64,000 nucleotides of DNA. Origin: Vibrio methylphosphonaticus. GTDB taxonomy: Bacteria; Pseudomonadota; Gammaproteobacteria; Enterobacterales; Vibrionaceae. The notes beneath the pieces are model-generated. The model had not been told where the DNA came from, did not search any database, and saw nothing but the letters and a program-made list of their open reading frames with translations. This document shows, piece after piece, positions 1-8,486 of the stretch (positions are counted from its first letter, which is position 1; every line of letters starts with the position of its first letter). Where the stretch lies: contig NZ_JAMKMS010000020.1 in assembly GCF_023634655.1 (NCBI RefSeq), forward strand, positions 16,817 through 80,816, read 5' to 3'. A program made the translations under genes and the position numbers.

Positions 1-2
1 TT

Positions 3-830
3 CGCACAATGACAAAGGACGACTTAGAAGTAGCCGTTGAGTGGGCGTCTAAGGAGGGCTGGAACCCGGGGTTAAATGATGTGAGCAACTATTATCGGGC
101 AGATCCTACAGGCTTCTTAGTTGGCGTTCTTGATGGCGAGCCAATCGCTTGCATCTCCGTGGTGCGTTATGACGACAGTTTTGGTTTTCTTGGCTTCTAT
201 ATCGTTAAACCCGAGTATCGAGGGTTAGGCTATGGTTGGAAAATTTGGCAACGTGGAATGGCGTACTTAAACGGTTGTAATATCGGTTTAGATGGCGTGG
301 TTGAGCAGCAAGACAATTACCGTCGCTCCGGTTTTGTTTTATCACATCGCAACATCCGATATGAAGGTATTACTCAACGGTATGAAGGTGAACAGAACCG
401 TATAATCAAAGTGAGTCAATTAGATGACTGCAAAGTGATTGACTACTTAGATGCTTTTTTCCCAACGCAAAGGGTCGCGTTTAATCGCGCTTGGCTTAAC
501 CAACCTAACAGCGAGGCGTTTGCTTATTTAGATGGCGGTGACATCACAGGTATTGGTGTCGCACGTGAATGCCATAACGGGTATAAAATCGCCCCTTTGT
601 TTGCCGATAATGCTGAGGTTGCTCGCCAGCTTTATCGCCGCCTCATCTCCGAGCTTAATAAGGGCATGCCTGTCTATTTAGATGTACCAGAAAATAACCC
701 CGCCGCGGTTGAGCTTGCTCAGCAGCATCAAATGACGCCAAATTTTGAAACGGCACGTATGTATAGCAAGTCTGCACCCGATATACAGCTGGGTCGCACT
801 TATGGCGTGACGTCGTTTGAAATAGGGTAG
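3..830 (+). CDS. GNAT-family N-acetyltransferase, 5' end cut by window
   Basis: Acyl-CoA-dependent N-acetyltransferase of unknown substrate. The acetyl-CoA-binding motif A is visible as EYRGLGYGWKIW about 75 residues in, following the beta strand FGFLGFYIV. The remaining ~150 residues resemble the second acetyltransferase-like domain found in two-domain GNAT proteins of the YitH type. The first in-window ATG is at 9, but the reading frame is open to the window edge. The residues Arg-Thr before that Met, followed by MTKDDL, look like the usual IRxMTxxDL beginning of this family, so the true start is probably just upstream and the gene is listed as partial. It stands alone, about 245 bp before urtA, and nothing links it to the urea genes. 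Confidence 0.75.
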   Translation, partial: RTMTKDDLEVAVEWASKEGWNPGLNDVSNYYRADPTGFLVGVLDGEPIACISVVRYDDSFGFLGFYIVKPEYRGLGYGWKIWQRGMAYLNGCNIGLDGVVEQQDNYRRSGFVLSHRNIRYEGITQRYEGEQNRIIKVSQLDDCKVIDYLDAFFPTQRVAFNRAWLNQPNSEAFAYLDGGDITGIGVARECHNGYKIAPLFADNAEVARQLYRRLISELNKGMPVYLDVPENNPAAVELAQQHQMTPNFETARMYSKSAPDIQLGRTYGVTSFEIG

Positions 831-904
831 AGATGAGCAAAATCTAGCCATTATTAACAGACTACGAGTCAACTCTCCAAATTAGTGAAACTCATTTCAG
901 CACT

Positions 905-923
905 TGCACCAATATGCGGCGCA
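905..923 (+). promoter_or_regulatory. NtrC-like enhancer site upstream of urtA
   Basis: TGCACCA, five bases, then CGGCGCA. The left arm matches the NtrC consensus half-site exactly and the right arm matches TGGTGCA at five of seven positions. It lies about 100 bp upstream of the sigma-54-like element, the normal distance for an NtrC enhancer. The assignment is inferred from the pattern. Confidence 0.5.
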
Positions 924-1016
924 TCACAAAGGCGTGATGTGCCTAATTTGTGCGCCTATAAAAGTAAACCCCATAATTTCAATCACTTATGGTTATTTTA
1001 TGTGTTTTATAAAAAA

Positions 1017-1032
1017 TGGCACTTTTCTTGAT
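1017..1032 (+). promoter_or_regulatory. Sigma-54 (RpoN)-type promoter of the urt-ure operon
   Basis: TGGCAC, five bases, then TTGAT. The -24 element is perfect and the spacing to the -12 element is correct; the -12 has TTGA in place of TTGC. It sits 44 bp before the urtA start. Together with the NtrC-like site upstream, it suggests nitrogen-limitation control of urea uptake and hydrolysis. Confidence 0.55.
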
Positions 1033-1075
1033 GTATGAATATTGAATAACTATTCATAATAAGGAGATATCCAAC

Positions 1076-2365
1076 ATGAACATGACGTTCAAACTTAAGC
1101 TTGCAGCAGTCGGTGCATCACTTGCTTTTGCCTCGGGTGTAGCGATGGCAGAAGAAGATACGATCAAGGTCGGTGTATTACATTCATTATCCGGAACCAT
1201 GGCGATTAGTGAAACCACATTAAAAGATACGATCTTGATGTTGGTCGAGGAACAAAACAAGAAAGGTGGCTTGTTGGGTAAAAAACTTGAAGCCGTGGTG
1301 GTCGATCCTGCCTCAAACTGGCCGTTGTTTGCTGAAAAAGCCCGAGAGTTGGTAGAAAAAGAGAAAGTAGACGTCGTCTTTGGTGGTTGGACATCGGTAT
1401 CTCGTAAATCCATGCTACCTGTTTTTGAAGAGCTCAACAGTATTCTTTTCTATCCGGTTCAGTACGAAGGTGAGGAGTCGTCTAAAAACGTTTTCTATAC
1501 GGGTGCTGCGCCAAACCAACAAGCTGTACCTGCCGTAGACTATTTAATGGAAGAGCTCGAGGTGGAACGCTGGGTGTTAGCTGGTACTGATTATGTATAC
1601 CCGCGTACGACCAACAAAATCCTTGAAGCATACCTGAAAAGTAAAGGGGTGAGTGAGCAAGACATTATGATCAACTACACGCCTTTCGGTCATTCTGACT
1701 GGCAGTCAATCGTATCTGACATTAAGAGGTTTGGTTCAGAAGGTAAGAAAACGGCGGTTGTATCAACGATCAATGGCGATGCAAATGTTCCTTTCTATAA
1801 AGAGCTTGGCGCCCAAGGGGTATCTTCAGAAGACATTCCAGTTGTCGCGTTCTCTGTCGGTGAAGAAGAGCTATCAGGTATGGATACTTCATCATTGGTG
1901 GGGCATTTAGCAGCATGGAACTACTTTATGAGTGTTGATACTGACGCGAATGAAGAATTTGTTGAAACATGGCAGAAATTTATTGCGAGTGAAAAACGAG
2001 TCACCAATGATCCGATGGAAGCGCATTACATTGGTTTCAATATGTGGACACAAGCGGTGACGAACGCCGGTACTACGGACGCAGAGCAAGTTCAAGATGC
2101 GTTAATTGGAGTGTCGGTACCTAACCTTTCTGGTGGCTACTCTACGATGCTACCAAACCACCACATTACTAAACCGGTACTGATTGGTGAGATCCAAGAC
2201 GATGGTCAATTTGATGTAGTTTGGGAGACCACAGGTTTAGTCGCGGGTGATGCTTGGTCAAACTATCTGCCAGAGTCAGCCAAGCTTTATTCAAGCTGGT
2301 CTAAGCCATTTTCTTGTGGCGCGTTCAATGTAGAAACCGGGAAGTGTGCAGGTAGCGCAAACTAA
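1076..2365 (+). CDS. urtA: Urea ABC transporter substrate-binding protein UrtA
   Basis: Periplasmic receptor that captures urea (or short-chain amides) and delivers it to the UrtBC permease. The protein is 429 residues, the usual length. A Sec signal peptide ends near AMAEEDT, and the mature protein begins with the family-typical IKVGVLHSLSGTMA, a type-1 periplasmic binding fold of the LivJ/AmiC class. The start is supported by AAGGAG at 1061-1066. A second ATG six bases downstream is possible. It is the first gene of urtABCDE, directly in front of the urease genes, which makes urea the obvious ligand. A hairpin with a T run follows the stop and probably reduces readthrough, giving an excess of binding protein over the membrane subunits. 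Confidence 0.93.
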   Translation: MNMTFKLKLAAVGASLAFASGVAMAEEDTIKVGVLHSLSGTMAISETTLKDTILMLVEEQNKKGGLLGKKLEAVVVDPASNWPLFAEKARELVEKEKVDVVFGGWTSVSRKSMLPVFEELNSILFYPVQYEGEESSKNVFYTGAAPNQQAVPAVDYLMEELEVERWVLAGTDYVYPRTTNKILEAYLKSKGVSEQDIMINYTPFGHSDWQSIVSDIKRFGSEGKKTAVVSTINGDANVPFYKELGAQGVSSEDIPVVAFSVGEEELSGMDTSSLVGHLAAWNYFMSVDTDANEEFVETWQKFIASEKRVTNDPMEAHYIGFNMWTQAVTNAGTTDAEQVQDALIGVSVPNLSGGYSTMLPNHHITKPVLIGEIQDDGQFDVVWETTGLVAGDAWSNYLPESAKLYSSWSKPFSCGAFNVETGKCAGSAN

Positions 2366-2380
2366 TTCCTCGGTTATTTT

Positions 2381-2414
2381 GGTGCTTCTACATCGATGTG
2401 TAGGAGCACCTTTT
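2381..2414 (+). terminator. Attenuating hairpin between urtA and urtB
   Basis: GGTGCTTCTACA pairs with TGTAGGAGCACC around a six-base loop, with one wobble pair, and is followed by TTTTC. It has the form of a rho-independent terminator inside the operon, as is common after binding-protein genes. Confidence 0.75.
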
Positions 2415-2467
2415 CGTTTCTGCCCAGCTAAATGATGGATTTTGGACAGAACAAAAGGACACATTTC

Positions 2468-4093
2468 ATGAAAATTATCACACAGATGTTGAAAGCGGTG
2501 GTGTTCCTTATTTTGGGCACTCACGTTGCGTTCGCCAGCGTTAGTGACAGAGAGTCTTTTTCTCAAGCGCTAATTGGTAAAAATAACCCCCAGAAAGAAA
2601 CCGCGATCAGCTGGATTATTGGCAACGAGTCCAATGAAGTCGCCAAACCGATTTTGACTGCATGGTTACAAGGGGACTTGTTCTATTTTAACGATAAGAA
2701 AAGTGAACACTTTCAACATTTATATATTTCGACGGATATCAAGCAGGTTTCTCACGCACAAAGCGCCTGGAGTGACGACACTCTTGCGGTAGAAAAATCC
2801 CGTCTTTTTAAAAAAGTGCGAGTTAATAACAAGTTACGTGGTCTACTTCGATTGGAGATTGCAGCGCTAGGCTTGGAGCACAGCGACCCAAATGTGCGCC
2901 TAAATGCGGTCACTACGTTATTGGGACAGACAGAAGATGTTGTGGTGGCTCGATTGAGCAAGCAACTGGATGTTGAAACCAACAGTGAAGTTGCTCATAT
3001 CTTAACTCTTGCCGTATCGATTGATGACGCCTTAACTGCAGCCACAGTAGAACAACGAGTGTCGGCCATTGAGGTATTGGCAGATTATAAGCAATCCGTG
3101 GTATTTCAGACGCTAAACACGGTACTTAAGTCAGAAAAAAATCCCACTGTCATTGCGGCTGCAGAGCGAGCACTTTCTCGTTATCAGCAAAGCCAGAAAC
3201 TGTATTCTGGTGTAGAGACCATCTTTTTTGGTTTGAGTTTGGGGTCAGTGCTGATTCTGGCGGGTATTGGGCTTGCAATTACTTTTGGTGTGATGGGCGT
3301 TATTAATATGGCGCACGGTGAACTGATTATGATTGGGGCTTACACAACCTATGTGATGCAACAGCTTATGCCAAATCAGATTGGTCTTTCTTTGATTTTG
3401 TCTATTCCAATGGCTTTTGTCGTATCCGGATTAGTGGGTATTGCGATTGAACGAAGTGTTATTCGTCACCTCTACGGTCGACCTCTTGAGACCCTTCTTG
3501 CGACCTTTGGTATTAGCTTAATCTTGCAGCAAGCGGTTCGATCAATTTTCTCGCCACTAAATCGATCGGTCAGTACGCCTGAGTGGATGTCAGGTGCGTT
3601 ACAAATCAACCCGATGCTGTCGCTAACATACAACCGTCTCTACATTATATTGTTTTGCATCATGGTGTTTCTTGGTCTTGTCATGGTGTTGAAGAAAACC
3701 CCTTTAGGGTTGCAAGTGCGTGCAGTTTCCCAAAACCGTGGCATGGCAAGAGCAATGGGTATTCGTTCTGAACGTGTTGATGCGCTGACATTTGGTTTAG
3801 GTTCTGGCGTAGCAGGAGTGGCGGGTGTAGCGCTATCTCAGCTTACTAATGTTGGACCTAATATGGGTCAGGCCTACATTATCGATTCGTTTATGGTGGT
3901 GGTATTTGGAGGGGTCGGCAACCTCTGGGGCACGCTCGTTGCTGGGTTGTCTCTGGGCTTATTCAATAAAATCCTTGAACCATGGGCCGGAGCAGTACTG
4001 GCGAAAATTCTAGTGTTGGTATTTATTATTTTGTTTATTCAAAAACGTCCACGTGGGCTATTCCCACAACGCGGACGAGCAGCAGAAGGTTAA
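2468..4093 (+). CDS. urtB: Urea ABC transporter permease UrtB
   Basis: First inner-membrane permease subunit of the urea transporter. The protein is 541 residues, in the UrtB range. It has an N-terminal signal-like segment, then about 220 residues of soluble, alpha-helical sequence (presumably periplasmic), then a LivH-like permease domain from about residue 250 with several membrane helices (for example GLSLGSVLILAGIGLAITFG). That long N-terminal region separates UrtB from ordinary branched-chain amino acid permeases. The open frame reaches back to 2432, but the ATG at 2468 is preferred because AAAGGA lies eight bases before it and the signal segment follows directly. Confidence 0.92.
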   Translation: MKIITQMLKAVVFLILGTHVAFASVSDRESFSQALIGKNNPQKETAISWIIGNESNEVAKPILTAWLQGDLFYFNDKKSEHFQHLYISTDIKQVSHAQSAWSDDTLAVEKSRLFKKVRVNNKLRGLLRLEIAALGLEHSDPNVRLNAVTTLLGQTEDVVVARLSKQLDVETNSEVAHILTLAVSIDDALTAATVEQRVSAIEVLADYKQSVVFQTLNTVLKSEKNPTVIAAAERALSRYQQSQKLYSGVETIFFGLSLGSVLILAGIGLAITFGVMGVINMAHGELIMIGAYTTYVMQQLMPNQIGLSLILSIPMAFVVSGLVGIAIERSVIRHLYGRPLETLLATFGISLILQQAVRSIFSPLNRSVSTPEWMSGALQINPMLSLTYNRLYIILFCIMVFLGLVMVLKKTPLGLQVRAVSQNRGMARAMGIRSERVDALTFGLGSGVAGVAGVALSQLTNVGPNMGQAYIIDSFMVVVFGGVGNLWGTLVAGLSLGLFNKILEPWAGAVLAKILVLVFIILFIQKRPRGLFPQRGRAAEG

Positions 4094-4104
4094 GGACAAT
4101 TATC

Positions 4105-5271
4105 ATGCAATCAAAATCTTTTGTACTGTCAGCCATGCGTGGAGATAAAGGTGGTCAGTTTACCGTCTTCGCTATTTTAGCCGCTGTAATATTGGTTCCG
4201 CTGGCCAATGTGATGCTGCCAGTTGGTCACCCCTTACATGTAGAAACCTTTACCATCTCTTTGATGGGTAAGTATTTAAGCTATGCCATGCTGGCGTTAG
4301 CAGTGGATCTTGTATGGGGATACTTAGGCATTTTGAGCCTAGGTCATGGGGCTTTCTTTGCCCTTGGTGGCTACGCGATGGGCATGTATCTCATGCGTCA
4401 AATCGGCGATCGGGGAGTGTATGGCAATCCGATATTACCAGACTTCATGGTGTTTCTAGATTGGCAAGCATTGCCATGGTTTTGGCAAGGATTTGACCAG
4501 TTCTGGTTTGCGTGTCTGATGGTGGTGTTGGTGCCAGGAATACTTGCGTATTTATTTGGTTACTTGGCATTTCGCTCACGGGTTTCTGGCGTGTATTTAT
4601 CCATTATGACTCAGGCGTTGACCTACGCACTGATGCTGGCCTTTTTCCGCAATGAGATGGGTTTTGGAGGCAATAATGGGCTGACTGACTTTAAAGATAT
4701 TTTGGGTTATAGCCTACAGCAAGACGCCACTAAAATTGGGTTATTTATGGTGACGGGCGTTGCACTTGTTCTGAGTTACTTTGTTTGTCGCAGTGTTATC
4801 AGTAGTCGCTTAGGTCGTGTATCAATGGCGATTCGAGATACAGAGTCGAGAACGCGTTTTATGGGTTATGACGTCGACGGGATCAAACTGTGGATCTTTG
4901 TATTGTCAGCGGTTATCGCGGGTATTGCTGGAGCATTGTATGTTCCTCAGGTTGGCATTATTAATCCAGGAGAGTTTGCACCACTCAACTCCATTGAGAT
5001 TGTGGTTTGGGTAGCACTTGGCGGCCGGGCGACCTTGTTCGGTGCCATTGTCGGTGCATTGGTGATCAACTATGCCAAGAGTTGGTTTACGGTCGAGTTT
5101 CCGGAAGTTTGGCTATTCGCTCTAGGTGGTCTATTTGTGCTGTCCACGATGTATTTTCCAAAAGGTCTGATCGGCTTTATTTCTGACAAAACCCAATTAG
5201 TAAAAAACAAAATCGGCGCTAAAAGAAAGGCATCAGATACTTCGAATAGCAGCAAGGAGGCGACCGTATGA
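4105..5271 (+). CDS. urtC: Urea ABC transporter permease UrtC
   Basis: Second permease subunit, LivM-like, 388 residues with about nine hydrophobic segments. The motif LGHGAFFALGGYAMGMY is typical of this family. The frame is open from 3982 inside urtB, but the ATG at 4105, preceded by TAAGGAC, is the sensible start. The C-terminus is short, lysine-rich and polar. Its stop overlaps the urtD start by four bases (ATGA), indicating translational coupling. Confidence 0.92.
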   Translation: MQSKSFVLSAMRGDKGGQFTVFAILAAVILVPLANVMLPVGHPLHVETFTISLMGKYLSYAMLALAVDLVWGYLGILSLGHGAFFALGGYAMGMYLMRQIGDRGVYGNPILPDFMVFLDWQALPWFWQGFDQFWFACLMVVLVPGILAYLFGYLAFRSRVSGVYLSIMTQALTYALMLAFFRNEMGFGGNNGLTDFKDILGYSLQQDATKIGLFMVTGVALVLSYFVCRSVISSRLGRVSMAIRDTESRTRFMGYDVDGIKLWIFVLSAVIAGIAGALYVPQVGIINPGEFAPLNSIEIVVWVALGGRATLFGAIVGALVINYAKSWFTVEFPEVWLFALGGLFVLSTMYFPKGLIGFISDKTQLVKNKIGAKRKASDTSNSSKEATV

Positions 5272-6119
5272 CGACGTTAAACCGAGCCCAACAACTGAAG
5301 CACTCAGTTCAGGAGTTCACTCGCCGAGATGAGGTGTTCTCTTTCTTAAAACCAGAACGCCACCCTCTAATTGATACTCGACACAATGTATTGCTGTATG
5401 TCGAGGGGGTCAACAAAAGCTTCGATGGATTCAAGGCGATTAACGACCTTAACCTGTATATCAAGGAAGGGGAGCTACGCTGCATAATCGGCCCCAATGG
5501 CGCCGGAAAAACCACCATGATGGATATTATTACCGGCAAAACCAAGCCGGATACGGGGCAAGTTTGGCTTGGCTCGAATATTAACCTTCTTGGCATGAAT
5601 GAGTCAGAAATTGCAAATGCTGGTGTCGGACGTAAGTTCCAGAAACCGACGGTCATTGAATGTCTATCGGTGTGGCAAAACCTTGAATTAGCCATGTCAG
5701 GAGTGAGGAGTGTTTGGGGGACGTTTACCGCCACGTTGTCGGGCGAGCAAAAAGATAAATTAGAGTCGGTATTGGAACTCATTCATCTTAAAGACCACGC
5801 GGCACTTCACGCCGGAAACCTATCCCATGGTCAGAAACAGTGGCTAGAAATTGGCATGTTACTCATGCAAAACCCCAAGCTATTACTGGTGGACGAGCCA
5901 GTCGCCGGGATGACTCACCAAGAAATGGACCGAACCTCCGAGCTTCTTAACTCATTAGTTGGTAAACATTCAGTGGTGGTGGTGGAGCACGATATGGACT
6001 TTGTTCGTTCTATCGCCAGTCATGTCACGGTGTTGCACCAAGGTCATGTGCTCGCGGAGGGCACAATGGATCAGGTTCAGGCACATCCAGAAGTCAAACA
6101 GGTTTATTTAGGGGAATAA
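5268..6119 (+). CDS. urtD: Urea ABC transporter ATP-binding protein UrtD
   Basis: One of two ATPases that power urea import (LivG-like), 283 residues. Walker A is GPNGAGKTT at about residue 76, the signature is LSHGQKQWLEIG, and Walker B is LLLVDEPVAGM. An N-terminal extension of about 40 polar residues precedes the ATPase core. The start overlaps the end of urtC, and one base separates it from urtE. Confidence 0.93.
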   Translation: MTTLNRAQQLKHSVQEFTRRDEVFSFLKPERHPLIDTRHNVLLYVEGVNKSFDGFKAINDLNLYIKEGELRCIIGPNGAGKTTMMDIITGKTKPDTGQVWLGSNINLLGMNESEIANAGVGRKFQKPTVIECLSVWQNLELAMSGVRSVWGTFTATLSGEQKDKLESVLELIHLKDHAALHAGNLSHGQKQWLEIGMLLMQNPKLLLVDEPVAGMTHQEMDRTSELLNSLVGKHSVVVVEHDMDFVRSIASHVTVLHQGHVLAEGTMDQVQAHPEVKQVYLGE

Positions 6120-6120
6120 C

Positions 6121-6816
6121 ATGCTGCAGATCCAATCATTAAATCAATTCTATGGTGAGAGCCATACCCTATGGGATCTGGATATGTCTATTCCAGAGGG
6201 AAAATGCACGGTATTGATGGGGCGAAATGGCGTCGGAAAAACGACATTATTACAATGCATCATGGGCTTAGTGAAAGTGAAAAGTGGCGACATTCAATTG
6301 AATGGTGAGTCACTGCTCAAACACGATGCTGAATCCCGACCTCGCATGGGCATCGGTTACGTACCGCAAGGTCGTCAAATTTTCCCAATGTTGACGGTTC
6401 AGGAAAACCTCGAAGTTGGATTGCCGATCCGGGCAAAGGGAGATAGAACGATTCCCGAATTCATCTTCGACTTATTTCCCGTGCTTAAAGAGATGCTACA
6501 TCGTCGTGGTGGCGATCTATCCGGTGGGCAACAGCAGCAATTAGCCATTGGTCGAGCACTGGTTGTTAATCCTAAGCTACTGATCTTAGATGAACCAACA
6601 GAAGGGATACAACCCAACATTGTTCAAGAGATTGGCGACATCATTCGTATGCTCAATGAAAAGTGGGGGCTGACCGTGTTGCTGGTTGAACAAAAGCTAC
6701 CCTTTGCGCGCAAAGTGGGGGATCAGTTTTGTATTCTAGATCGTGGCAGGCAAGTCGCAGAAGGAGACATGACCGGACTTAATGAGCAACTGATCAAGGA
6801 GTACTTAACAGTATGA
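6121..6816 (+). CDS. urtE: Urea ABC transporter ATP-binding protein UrtE
   Basis: Second ATPase of the urea importer (LivF-like), 231 residues. Walker A is GRNGVGKTT, the signature is LSGGQQQQLAIGRAL, and Walker B is LLILDEPTEGIQP. The ATG of ureD overlaps its stop codon (ATGA at 6813-6816), so transport and urease assembly are translationally linked. Confidence 0.93.
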   Translation: MLQIQSLNQFYGESHTLWDLDMSIPEGKCTVLMGRNGVGKTTLLQCIMGLVKVKSGDIQLNGESLLKHDAESRPRMGIGYVPQGRQIFPMLTVQENLEVGLPIRAKGDRTIPEFIFDLFPVLKEMLHRRGGDLSGGQQQQLAIGRALVVNPKLLILDEPTEGIQPNIVQEIGDIIRMLNEKWGLTVLLVEQKLPFARKVGDQFCILDRGRQVAEGDMTGLNEQLIKEYLTV

Positions 6817-7727
6817 GTAGTGCAGATGCAATCTCTGTGTCGAGGTTACCGCCTGAGTTTGAAGCAACGTTAGGTCAGGTCATCGACGCCCACACCGAGT
6901 GTGGCTGGAAAGCGCATTTAGCGCTGACCTTTATCGATCGCGGTGACAAAACGGTCCTTAAACACCGTTCTCAACAAGGGCCACTCGCGATACAGCGCCC
7001 ATTGTATCCTGAAGGCAACCCTTGCCACGGTTACTTACTTCACCCGCCGGGTGGCGTCGTGGGAGGGGATACTTTGCAGATTTCTGTGCAAGCTCATCAA
7101 GGCGCCAAAACGCTGATCACCACACCGGGCGCCACCAAGTTTTACCGCTCAGAATCTAAGTACGCCAAACAGCAACAAATTTTACATGTCAGCAAGGACT
7201 CTCGACTGGAATGGTTGCCCCAAGAGAACATCTTTTTCCCCAACGCTCATGTCCGCATGGACACTCAGGTGCACCTCGAAACGGGTGCACAGTTTTTGGG
7301 CTGGGAGATGCACTGTTTTGGTAGGCCTGCACTAAATGAGGGATTTAGCGCCGGTCATTTAGTCGGGAAAACAGAGGTTTACCTCGATAATCAGTTGCTC
7401 CTTACCGAAGGGTTAAATGTTCGAGGAGATGATAAGATTCTGAAAAACAAAGGGTTATTAAATTATCAAATGATGGGGACTATGTATATTTCCATTGATG
7501 ACGATGATTTTTATCAGTTGGTACAGAGCTTGCTCACTAACATACAAGAAGAATACAAAGAAGGTGCGGTACTCATTGCTGCGAGTCAGTTGGAAAACTT
7601 ATTGGTCATTAGAGCACTAGGAAACTGGAGTGAAGTGATCTTGGATTGTTTTCAACAGGTTTGGCAATTGACACGCGAGCATTGGACGGAAGAGTGCCCA
7701 GAACCACCAAGGATTTGGGCAACGTAA
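6813..7727 (+). CDS. ureD: Urease accessory protein UreD
   Basis: Scaffold subunit that binds apo-urease and recruits UreF and UreG for nickel insertion, 304 residues as usual. Recognisable sequence includes HPPGGVVGGDTLQISV and TTPGATKFYRS, the UreD hallmarks. It starts inside the urtE stop codon, and ureA follows after about 35 bp. Confidence 0.93.
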   Translation: MSSADAISVSRLPPEFEATLGQVIDAHTECGWKAHLALTFIDRGDKTVLKHRSQQGPLAIQRPLYPEGNPCHGYLLHPPGGVVGGDTLQISVQAHQGAKTLITTPGATKFYRSESKYAKQQQILHVSKDSRLEWLPQENIFFPNAHVRMDTQVHLETGAQFLGWEMHCFGRPALNEGFSAGHLVGKTEVYLDNQLLLTEGLNVRGDDKILKNKGLLNYQMMGTMYISIDDDDFYQLVQSLLTNIQEEYKEGAVLIAASQLENLLVIRALGNWSEVILDCFQQVWQLTREHWTEECPEPPRIWAT

Positions 7728-7762
7728 TACGCACTCAACATTGATGAAAATAAGGCTTGTAA

Positions 7763-8065
7763 ATGGAATTAACTCCGAGAGAAAAGGATAAATTACTGAT
7801 CTTTTGCGCGGGAATGCTGGCGAAGCAACGTAAAGATAAGGGCTTAAAACTTAATTACCCAGAGTCAATTGCGTTTATTTCTAGCGCTATCTTAGAAGGA
7901 GCTCGCGAAGGAAAAACCGTTTCTGAGCTGATGGATTTTGGTCGAACATTACTTACCACTGACGACGTCATGGAGGGCATTGCATCGATGATTCCTGATG
8001 TTCAAGTCGAAGCCACCTTTCCCGATGGGACCAAGCTGGTCACTGTTCACGAACCCATAGTCTAG
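7763..8065 (+). CDS. ureA: Urease gamma subunit
   Basis: Smallest structural subunit of urease, 100 residues, the standard length. It starts MELTPREKDKLL and carries the family string KLNYPESIAFISSAILEGAR. Separate ureA, ureB and ureC genes show the ordinary three-subunit bacterial enzyme, not the fused Helicobacter form. ureB begins eight bases after the stop. Confidence 0.96.
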   Translation: MELTPREKDKLLIFCAGMLAKQRKDKGLKLNYPESIAFISSAILEGAREGKTVSELMDFGRTLLTTDDVMEGIASMIPDVQVEATFPDGTKLVTVHEPIV

Positions 8066-8073
8066 GAGAGCAT

Positions 8074-8409
8074 ATGAGTACTTCAACGACCAAATATCAG
8101 GGCTTGGTTCCCGGACAGGTTGAAACGGCTAAAGGTGACATCGAGCTCAATGTTGGCCGCGAAACGCTCAAAATAAAGGTCGAAAATTTGGGTGACCGCC
8201 CAGTGCAAATCGGCTCTCATTACCATTTCTTTGAAGTCAACGCAGCGCTTAGTTTTAAGCGTGAATTGGCGCGAGGCTATCGTCTCAATATCGCTGCCGG
8301 AACGGCAACACGTTTTGAGCCAGGTCAGTCACGTACGGTTGAGTTGGTGGCTTTTGCCGGTAAACGTGAAGTTTACGGCTTTCAAGGCAAGGTTATGGGC
8401 AAGGTTTAA
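8074..8409 (+). CDS. ureB: Urease beta subunit
   Basis: Beta structural subunit of urease, 111 residues. Typical sequence includes GDRPVQIGSHYHFFEVN and PGQSRTVELVAFAG. It packs between gamma and alpha in the (alpha-beta-gamma)3 trimer. A 77-bp spacer separates it from ureC. Confidence 0.96.
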   Translation: MSTSTTKYQGLVPGQVETAKGDIELNVGRETLKIKVENLGDRPVQIGSHYHFFEVNAALSFKRELARGYRLNIAAGTATRFEPGQSRTVELVAFAGKREVYGFQGKVMGKV

Positions 8410-8486
8410 CAAGTTAAAGCCAAAACAAATAGAAGCCAAATCCGGACAGCAACTCACGGTACGGAAGATTTTAACAAGGAAGAATA

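Noticed and set aside
939..957. Second NtrC site upstream of urtA
   Set aside because: Only weak partial matches to the consensus halves.
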